DNA from: Poecilobothrus nobilitatus
Taxonomy: Eukaryota; Arthropoda; Insecta; Diptera; Dolichopodidae
Direction of reading: 5' to 3'
Length of the DNA: 64,000 bases
NCBI GenBank assembly: GCA_947095535.1
Contig: OX352772.1
Location: forward strand, 147,116,177 to 147,180,176
The notes beneath the pieces are model-generated. The model was not told where the DNA came from. It ran no database searches and saw only the letters and a list, made by a program, of their open reading frames with translations. A program made the position numbers and the translations under genes. Shown one piece after another: positions 58,031 to 64,000 of this stretch (position 1 is the stretch's first letter; every line of letters starts with the position of its first letter).

Positions 58031-59330
58031 TCATAATAGAAAACAAGGGTTTTAACGCATTCGTTGACAATGGTAGCGATGTGTCACTTATACAGCAAAC
58101 GGTGTAGGAGTTAATTGGTGTACAACTAAGCGGTAATAAACAGACTACATTGAAAAGGTTTGGGAACAATACTTGTTTAACATTGGGTGCATGTACTGTA
58201 AAGGTGAAGATTAAGTCAACAATCAATGAAGTACAATTTGAAGTTCTTCCTGACCACTACATGTCAGATAATATTATTTTGGGCCAACATTTTTGGAAAA
58301 AGTAATATTAGTCATTGACAAAGGAAGAGTAATCATAAAAGAGTGCGAAGCGATCATAAAAACAAGCGAAGAATTTAAAGAAAATGAAATCTTACAAATA
58401 AATATAGAAGCCCTACAAAAAGATAATAAGGAATTAAATATTAATTTAAAAATCTCAGTATGAAAAAAATTGTACTCGATTTGATCAACGCATACGAACC
58501 AAACAAAATGGTCAACTCAAGTGTGCAAATGAAGATAATCCTGCAAGATGAAGTCTCCATCTACCAAAGAGCAAGGAAACTAGCTTTGACCGAGCACGAA
58601 GTTGTGAAAAATCAAATAGAAGAATGGTTGGCAGATGGAGTCATAGATGCATTTCGGATTTTGCTTCACCAATAGTTTAGTTAAGAAAAAAGATGGATCA
58701 AGAAGATTGTGCGTGGGCAACCGGAAATTAAACGTCAAGATTATCAAAGATAGGTACCCATTACCTATTGTAGAAGACATTTTGGAGCGATTCTATGGTG
58801 CAAAAGTGTTCACAACGTTGGACTTAAAAAATGGATTCTTTCACGTTGATGTACATCAAGAGAATCAAAAATACACATCATTCATAAGACCAGATGGTCA
58901 ATACCAATTTAGAAAAGTCCCATTTGGTCTATGATATTCACCAGCAGTTTTTCAAAGGTTTGTAAACACAGTTTTTCATAAATTAATTCACCAAGGCCAA
59001 ATCATCATATACATTGATGATTTGATAATTCCAACAACTACAGAAGAGCAAAATTTAGAAATTTTAAAAGAAGTACTTCAACTAGGAAAAGAGAACGGCC
59101 TAGTCTTTAAGTGGCAAAAATGTATATTTCTGGCGTAATCAATTAAGTTTTTGGGTCATATAATTAAAAGTGGATCAATCAAACCATCGGATGAAGAGAT
59201 ACAAGCGGTCAAATTTTTCCCAAAACCTAAGTCAATAAAAAACGTCCAAAGTTTTTTAGGCCTAACAGGATACTTCAGGAAATTCGTAAAGAATTATTCA
59301 ACAATAGCGAAACCACTATCGACATGCTAA
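58010..59330 (+). pseudogene. pol: Protease and reverse transcriptase, copy 2
   Basis: Protease with the same DNGS site (58061) as copy 1, a one-base loss near 58292, then the pol entry at 58460-58660 (QRARKLALTEHEVVKNQIEEW). Reverse transcriptase with VKKKDGSRRLCVGNRKLN (58680), where copy 1 has Asp for the Gly, FTTLDLKNGFFHV (58811), a TGA after KVPFGL (58931-58933) and YIDD (59009-59020). It then runs on past the breakpoint of copy 1 through FLGHIIK (59150), VQSFLGLTGYFRKF (59250) and the thumb. Confidence 0.85.
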
Positions 59331-59835
59331 AAAAGGATACAAAATTTTACTATGGAGAACGTGAAGCTGAAGCATTCGAAACACTAAAACAAATTTTATG
59401 TAATGAACCGGTAAAGCTTTTCAACCCCAACTTGGAAACTGAATTACACACAGCCGCGAGTTTTGAAGGCTATGGTGGCATATTGCTGCAATAACATCAA
59501 GGTAATTTTCACCCGGTTTTCTATATAAGTTTTAAGGCAACACCAGCTCAGAAGAGTTATAGAAGCTATGAGCTCGAAGTAGTAGGAATTGTGAAATGTT
59601 TAGAAAAGTTACGGTTTATCTACTAGGTATGAAGTTCAAGATATACACAGACTGCAAAGCTTTCCAAGCCACAATGAATAGAAAAGAAATAATAACGAGA
59701 GTTTCAAGATAGGCTATCATGTTACAAGATTTTGATTGCACTGTAGTACACCGATCTGGATCTACTATGAGGCACGCGGATGCTTTAAGCGGACAACCAG
59801 TGGTGTTAAGAGTTGAAAATGGGATACTCAAATAG
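59331..59835 (+). pseudogene. pol: RNase H region of third Gypsy element
   Basis: ELHTAASFEGYGGILLQ (59441) is the first RNase H block; the usual Asp of TDAS is Ala here. A stop follows (59491-59493). FYISFKATPAQKSYRSYELE (59520) and YTDCKAF (59643) complete the pattern, with HADALS near 59775. Frameshifts at about 59320 and 59610. Confidence 0.8.
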
Positions 59836-60286
59836 AAGCATCTCAAGTAAGTGGCAAGTTTTGCAATCTAATTATTACAATTTTAAAAGAACGCGATTAC
59901 GAAAATTTTAAACTGCGACACAGCATTCTATATAAGTTTGTAAATGGTTCATACTTATTGGTCGTACCAAAAACTCTAGCTAAGGATCTAAGTGGCCAAG
60001 TTCACAACAAAGGTCAAAGTAATAAAAAACAAGTACCTGCAATTCTTAGCCAAGATTATTTCATTCAACATTTAAATACCAAAGTGAACAAATTTGTAGA
60101 CAACTGTATTCCATGCCTCCTAGCAGCAAGAAAAACCGGCAAAAAGGAGGGCCTCCTAAATCCAATTGATAAGGGTCACGCTCCACTGGATACGTATCAT
60201 GTTGATCACGTTGGCCCATTAACGTCCACTGCAAAGAATTACAAATATTTGCTTATAGTAGTAGACGCGTTCACAAAATGTACGTG
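59836..60286 (+). pseudogene. pol: Integrase of third Gypsy element, truncated
   Basis: The zinc-binding region is partial: HLNTKVNKFVDNCIPCLLA (60069-60125) has the C-x2-C pair. The core begins at DTYHVDHVGPL (60188) with the first catalytic Asp and ends at VVDAFTKC, interrupted at 60286 by Polinton-2. The second Asp and Glu are beyond the Polinton and outside this window. Confidence 0.85.
60281..60286. repeat. Candidate TSD of Polinton-2, left
   Basis: TACGTG precedes the AGT terminus. The right copy lies outside the window. Confidence 0.55.
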
Positions 60287-61492
60287 AGTAGTATGGATAT
60301 GCCGGTTCTGGTGCTTTTTAACTTTTAGTCCTCCTAAAAGTATGCAAAAAAATAATTTGCATACCTCGTCCAAAAAGTATGCAAAATGAGTAAAAAGTAT
60401 TGTGTCTTTGATATTTTAAATTAAAAAAGCTATAGTGCTGAATATTTTAAATTAAGATAAAAATATGAAAAGTTTTTAAAGTTTGGTTTAAAAATTTCAA
60501 AGTTTGATTTAAATAAAAAATTATTATTAAAGTTTAAACATATTTATCAAAAATCAAATTTACATTCTATTATAACAATTCGAGTTCTCCTAACCGTATG
60601 CAAAAAAATTAGTAGGATGAAGATATGAAAAGTTTTTAAAGTTTGGTTTAAAAGTTTTTAAAGTTTATTAATTATTCTAAATTTAACTTTGTGGTTACTA
60701 CATCAGTTATGTTTTAATTTGCAATTTAAAAAGCTTAAGTTGTAGTGCTGAATATTTTAAATTAGGATAAAAATATGAAAAGTTTTTAAAGTTTGGGTTT
60801 AAAAATTTTAAAGTTTGGTTTAAATACAAAATTCTTATTAAAGTTTAAACATATTTACCAAACGTCAAATTTACATTCCATTATAACAATTTGAGTCCTT
60901 CTAACCTTTTACAAAAAAGTTTATTTGTCTACACTCGTCGGAAAGTATGCAAAAAAAAAACGTTATGACTAAATAGGGTTGATTCTTGTTGATTTTTTAA
61001 ATTTATAAAATAATTTAAAATTTAATTAAAAGTTATTGAATATTTTAAATTAAAGTTAGTGGTTAGTATATCAATTATGTTTTAATTTAAAATTTAAAAA
61101 GCTTAAGCTATAGTGCTGAATATTGGTAAAAATATGAAAAGTTTTTAAAGTTTGCTTTAAATACAAAATTAAAAAAAGTTTTAAAACTTGATGTGAATAC
61201 ATTTAAGTTTTAAGTTGAACAGTTGTAATTAAATAAAATATTATAACAAAACATTCCATTTAAAAATTATTTTGTGTATGTACATTTAATAAAACCGGTT
61301 TAAATAAAACGGTAAAAATTATATTGTTAATAATATAAGCTGTGGTCATGAAATACAAATTAAAAACGTGATCAAGTTCAAGTTCAAGTTAAAAGTAAAA
61401 AAAATTAATAAAATCTAGGTTTAAAAAGTTGTTTTTTAATATTAAATAACAGCATTGCATTTCTTACTAAAAGTTTATAAATTATTTTTTCA
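60287..61492 (+). repeat. Polinton-2 terminal region with internal repeats
   Basis: Noncoding. Units of about 265-300 bases each contain a TCCTNNNA-GTATGCAAAAAA box (60338, 60590, 60895, 60940) and a GATAAAAATATGAAAAGTTTTTAAAGTTTG phrase (in part; 60459, 60620, 60770, 61125). Likely the left terminal inverted repeat plus spacer; its partner is outside the window. Confidence 0.65.
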
Positions 61493-62422
61493 TTAAATAA
61501 TATCTTGTTTATTTATCCATGAATCATGTTTTTTATCAAAGCCAAGCCACTTAACAACAACTTGATTTCCTTTTTTTCTTATTATTTTTTCTACAAGGTA
61601 AACATTAGGAAGTTTAACAGATGTAAATTCAGGTTCATAAAAACTGCCTTTTATTGGTTTTTGTGTGTAATCAAGTAAATTGTATGTTATTGGATCAGTT
61701 CTTTTTATTTTCGCTATTGTATAAATTTCTGTTGACCAATTAGGTTGATAACCTTTTGCAAATATACCTTTAAATTTACTTATACGAACAAAATCTCCAA
61801 CTTTGTATTTTGCTTTTCGGAATACTTTTAATTTATTGTAGACAGTTTTTAATAGCAATTTCTCATTTTTCTTTGTAACCTTTTTAGGTGGAAGTTTAAT
61901 TGTATGATGATATGTTGAGTTATATTTTTCTATTAGCGATGGTAGAATAGTTAACCATTTATATGTGCCTTGTAAACTAGATTGTTTCCACATCGTATTT
62001 TTTAGGGTACGATTAAAACGTTCTACAATTGATGCTTTTAGTTCTGAATATGTATGATAATGGTTAATTTTATTTTTCTTCATTAAATTTTGAAAGTTTT
62101 TGTTGAAAACTTCCGTACCTTGATCAGATTGTAAATTTTTTGATTTTTTACCAGCACACTTAAAAATATTTTTCATTGCGGTTAAAACATTATCATCGCT
62201 TTTGTTTTTAACCGGTTCAGCATACGCAAATTTGGAAAATGTATCAATAACTGTTAATAAATATTTATATCCCTTATTGAATTTTGCATATGGAATCATT
62301 TCAACCAAATCAATTTGCCAAGTATCATTTAAACCTTGTTGAATAAATTTTCTTCGTGTAAATTTTCTTCTAACACCTCTATGAATTTCTGACACAACTT
62401 GTAACCTTGACATTATTCTCAT
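61493..62422 (-). CDS. INT: Polinton-2 integrase with chromodomain, intact
   Basis: 309 codons, complete. Catalytic residues: Asp in DTWQIDLVEM (about residue 36), Asp in LQSDQGTEVF (about 100) and Glu in KASIVERFNRT (about 134), 33 residues after the second Asp by my count. Then KVGDFVRISKFKG (about 210) and a C-terminal chromodomain (VYLVEKIIRKKGNQVVVKWLG, in part, 272-305) that usually binds modified histones and may steer insertion. Start chosen at the first ATG, 62422; MSRLQVVSE four codons later aligns with the start of the Polinton-1 protein. It overlaps the 95-aa gene by 44 bases. Likely active in principle. Confidence 0.95.
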   Translation of the reverse strand: MRIMSRLQVVSEIHRGVRRKFTRRKFIQQGLNDTWQIDLVEMIPYAKFNKGYKYLLTVIDTFSKFAYAEPVKNKSDDNVLTAMKNIFKCAGKKSKNLQSDQGTEVFNKNFQNLMKKNKINHYHTYSELKASIVERFNRTLKNTMWKQSSLQGTYKWLTILPSLIEKYNSTYHHTIKLPPKKVTKKNEKLLLKTVYNKLKVFRKAKYKVGDFVRISKFKGIFAKGYQPNWSTEIYTIAKIKRTDPITYNLLDYTQKPIKGSFYEPEFTSVKLPNVYLVEKIIRKKGNQVVVKWLGFDKKHDSWINKQDII

Positions 62423-62666
62423 ACCATTTAATTAAATTCTCTAAAGTGATTCTATAATTTTCTATTGTATGACATTCACATGTGTCTGGTCCAGAAGTAG
62501 AATTATCATATGCCCATGGACAAAGGGCAAAATGAGTACCATAAATTGAAGTGTACTTATTTACTCCAGAACAATTTTTAATGTGTTTAAATAGATGTAA
62601 TATTGGTTTCTTATGATCATTTAATAAGACGGAGGAATATATATTTAACAACTCCTCTACTTCCAT
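62379..62666 (-). CDS. Polinton-2 Cys/His-rich 95-aa protein upstream of integrase
   Basis: An intact frame on the same strand as the integrase, overlapping its start. Residues about 22-75 hold H-x3-H...C, HFALC and DTCECH, an arrangement that could bind zinc. No signal peptide or membrane segment. It could be a separate small protein, or the N-terminal zinc-binding part of the integrase joined by splicing or frameshifting, since its last 15 codons lie over the integrase start in another frame. I do not recognise the family. The ATG at 62666 is the first in frame and faces the ATPase gene across a 96-bp gap. Confidence 0.65.
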   Translation of the reverse strand: MEVEELLNIYSSVLLNDHKKPILHLFKHIKNCSGVNKYTSIYGTHFALCPWAYDNSTSGPDTCECHTIENYRITLENLIKWYENNVKVTSCVRNS

Positions 62667-62762
62667 AATTCAAAATGAATGTATCAAGAATATGTTCGCT
62701 GCTTTTATATTAACTTTCAATTTGTATGTTAAACTCGGTTTCTAATCAGACACAGATCAAAA
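62667..62762. promoter_or_regulatory. Divergent intergenic region of Polinton-2
   Basis: The 96 bases between the leftward 95-aa gene and the rightward ATPase must hold promoters for both. No clear TATA box pair is seen; GCTTTTATATTAAC (62701) is the best rightward candidate. Confidence 0.4.
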
Positions 62763-63479
62763 ATGATTAATGTTATTCATCCATTTACAATGATGATAGC
62801 AGGACCATCTGGATGTGGAAACACAACATTTGTGTGTAATTTAATTGAAAATATTAACAGATTGATTTACCCGAAAATTGAAACAATAAAATGGTGTAAC
62901 CCAGAAATTTCTGCTATTCCGAACAATATAGATTTTTCTGATATAGACTTTTACACCAGTATCCCGAAAGAGTTTAGTGGGAATGAAAATAGACCTACTT
63001 TAATTGTTTTAGATGACTTAATGTTAGATTCTGCAAATAAACAAGTATGCGAACTATTTACTAAAGGTTCGCACCATCGTAATTTAGCTATTGTATTGTT
63101 AACGCAAAACGTTTTTCATCAGGGGAAATTTTCAAGAGATATTTCATTAAATTGTAAATATTTAGTGCTTTTCAAAAACCCTCGAGACAAATCGCAGATT
63201 TTTCCTCTTGCTAGACAACTATATCCAGAAAATATAAAGGATTTCTTGAAAGTATATAATGAGTCAACATCAAAACCACATGGTTATATTGTGTTGGATT
63301 TAACACAAGACATTAACGATTTATTTCGTATTAGAACTAATATTTTTTCAAAAGAATATTGTATATGCTTCTGTGATACGGCTGATTTGAATAACAGTTG
63401 TCAAAAATATGAAACGATTGAAGAAAAACCAACATGTATTACATGTACTAGGAAAGTGCAACAAGAAGAAATTTCGTGA
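62763..63479 (+). CDS. ATP: Polinton-2 packaging ATPase (FtsK/HerA, A32-like) with altered Walker A
   Basis: 238 codons, open. HPFTMMIAGPSGCG at residues 5-18 leads into the P-loop, but the invariant Lys is Asn (GCGNTT, residues 16-21; codon AAC). Walker B is LIVLDDLM (about residues 79-86) with the two acidic residues intact, and LLTQNVF (about 116-122) is the sensor-like block. A basic and Cys-rich tail follows (CICFCDTADL, CITCTRK). In virus-like Polintons this motor would package DNA into capsids. The Asn is expected to abolish ATP hydrolysis, so either the copy is dead in one key residue, or the base is a sequencing error. Length is normal for the family. Confidence 0.92.
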   Translation: MINVIHPFTMMIAGPSGCGNTTFVCNLIENINRLIYPKIETIKWCNPEISAIPNNIDFSDIDFYTSIPKEFSGNENRPTLIVLDDLMLDSANKQVCELFTKGSHHRNLAIVLLTQNVFHQGKFSRDISLNCKYLVLFKNPRDKSQIFPLARQLYPENIKDFLKVYNESTSKPHGYIVLDLTQDINDLFRIRTNIFSKEYCICFCDTADLNNSCQKYETIEEKPTCITCTRKVQQEEIS

Positions 63480-63741
63480 AAATATTCTTAAATATTGTGA
63501 TGATGATATTATAAAAACTATTGCTGAAATTGCAATCAATATATTAAATGGAAATAATAAAATAACACCAGCACAAAAAGCAAAATTAAAAAAACATAAA
63601 AAACAATTAAGATTCCTAGCCTGTGCAAAGAAGAGTATAAAAGCCAAACGAAAAATTTTAGTTCAACATGGTGGATTTTTACCAACTTTAATAAGAACTA
63701 TATTATGTAGTGTAATAGGAAAATTGCTCAGTAAGACATAA
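63409..63741 (+). CDS. Polinton-2 small basic protein with C-terminal GGFLP membrane-like segment
   Basis: 110 codons, overlapping the ATPase end by 71 bases in another frame. The true start may be the first ATG at 63409. Residues 1-85 are Lys-rich (KLKKHKKQLRF, KSIKAKRKILV). The C-terminal 20 residues begin HGGFLPTLI and run into a hydrophobic, helix-like end. The basic body plus GG-(F/I)-LP-x-LI tail is the layout of adenovirus core protein X and of similar small proteins reported in adintoviruses and Polintons. Assignment is by motif, not alignment. Would bind DNA and/or perturb membranes. Confidence 0.65.
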   Translation: MKRLKKNQHVLHVLGKCNKKKFRENILKYCDDDIIKTIAEIAINILNGNNKITPAQKAKLKKHKKQLRFLACAKKSIKAKRKILVQHGGFLPTLIRTILCSVIGKLLSKT

Positions 63742-64000
63742 TGCAGCGAATGATTGTTATCTCACCAGAAATATTTTCAAAATTTAGGAAATTATTTCAA
63801 GATGATAAAAATTTGGATATATTAGATCAAAAAATGAAAAAAGTTTTATATGATAAAAAATTAAAACCATTGCAAAAATGGTACTTATACCGTCAAAACC
63901 TCCTCAAATATGGAATTAACAAAAGACAAGCAAAAAGATTACCAGACAAGGCTAATAATCTTACATTTGATACAGTACTCAAACAAAATTCTTTTCTAAA
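63741..64000 (+). CDS. Polinton-2 gene, start only (cut by window edge)
   Basis: The ATG at 63741 overlaps the stop of the preceding gene as TAATG. The frame is open to the window edge (86 codons). It starts MQRMIVISPEIFSKF, then is Lys-rich with LQKWYLYRQNLLKYG. The close overlap suggests one transcript with the two upstream genes. Family not recognised; a Polinton structural or minor virion gene is likely from position. Confidence 0.65.
   Translation, partial: MQRMIVISPEIFSKFRKLFQDDKNLDILDQKMKKVLYDKKLKPLQKWYLYRQNLLKYGINKRQAKRLPDKANNLTFDTVLKQNSFL

Larger units (their letters stand above)
54628..60286 (+). mobile_element. Third Gypsy element, 5' part duplicated, cut by Polinton-2
   Basis: The primer site is followed by gag, protease and reverse transcriptase (copy 1, to 56916), then again leader, gag, protease, reverse transcriptase, RNase H and integrase (copy 2, 56917-60286). 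The reverse transcriptase style (TTLDLKNGFFHV, YIDDLI) is near Mdg3/Mag-like Gypsy elements; the exact clade is not resolved. All genes carry breaks. Integrase ends at 60286, where Polinton-2 begins. Confidence 0.85.
60287..64000 (+). mobile_element. Polinton/Maverick element, left part (Polinton-2)
   Basis: Begins AGTAGTATGGATATGCCGG, with the canonical AGT terminus, exactly where the integrase frame of the host Gypsy element stops making sense. Coding content: leftward integrase and a 95-aa gene; rightward packaging ATPase, small basic protein and a further gene running off the edge. A divergent promoter region of 96 bp (62667-62762) separates the two transcription units. It belongs to a different family from Polinton-1, as the termini and gene order differ. 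Polymerase and capsid genes would be expected to the right. Confidence 0.85.

Overview
This window is a stack of transposable elements from an AT-rich insect genome, most likely a fly. That guess rests on DINE-1/HINE-type repeats with the GTCCGTCCG-type core, errantivirus-like gag, a CsRn1-clade Gypsy element, a P-element relative and several Jockey-group LINEs. I see no convincing host gene, tRNA, rRNA or CRISPR array. Nearly all reading frames are transposon genes, most of them broken.

Layout. 1-5147: a 1.3 kb direct repeat (1-1323 and 3845-5147) brackets a 5'-truncated Jockey-type LINE (1324-2807) and an errantivirus-like LTR plus gag fragment (2815-3701). 5242-27514: a CsRn1-clade Ty3/Gypsy element with TSD ATCAT, a tRNA-Trp-type primer site, a CHCC gag finger and a YLDD reverse transcriptase. 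It is split by a 13.5 kb Polinton/Maverick (Polinton-1, 10981-24523) with a perfect 6-bp TSD (CCTACC). Two near-identical, inverted 2.19 kb HINE-like elements with about 147-bp satellite cores sit in this nest, one in the Gypsy leader and one inside the Polinton. 27520-35060: low-information DNA, a P-superfamily transposase with a THAP-like N-terminus (29540-31345, minus), an INE-like repeat with a 478-bp tandem unit, and a PIF/Harbinger transposase relic. 35060-49890: errantivirus LTR and gag, then rearranged LINEs A, B and C, an errantivirus integrase scrap, and LINE D with a PHD-type ORF1. 49852-54369: a 2,254-bp tandem duplication with no difference that I could see. 54074-60286: a third Gypsy element whose gag starts with a SAP-like domain; its 5' part is duplicated in tandem through AATTAAAA microhomology. 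60287-64000: the left end of a second Polinton (Polinton-2), inserted in the integrase of that Gypsy element and running off the window.

How the genes work together. Polintons copy themselves with a protein-primed DNA polymerase B and insert with a retrovirus-like integrase; many also carry a virion-type packaging ATPase and capsid genes. Polinton-1 keeps a broken polymerase, a broken integrase, a scrap of ATPase and two open orphan genes. Polinton-2 looks younger: it has an intact chromodomain integrase, a 95-aa Cys/His-rich gene, an open packaging ATPase whose Walker A lysine is asparagine, a small basic protein with a C-terminal membrane-like GGFLP segment, and the start of a further gene overlapping by TAATG. 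The dense nesting suggests pericentromeric or other heterochromatic DNA (inference).
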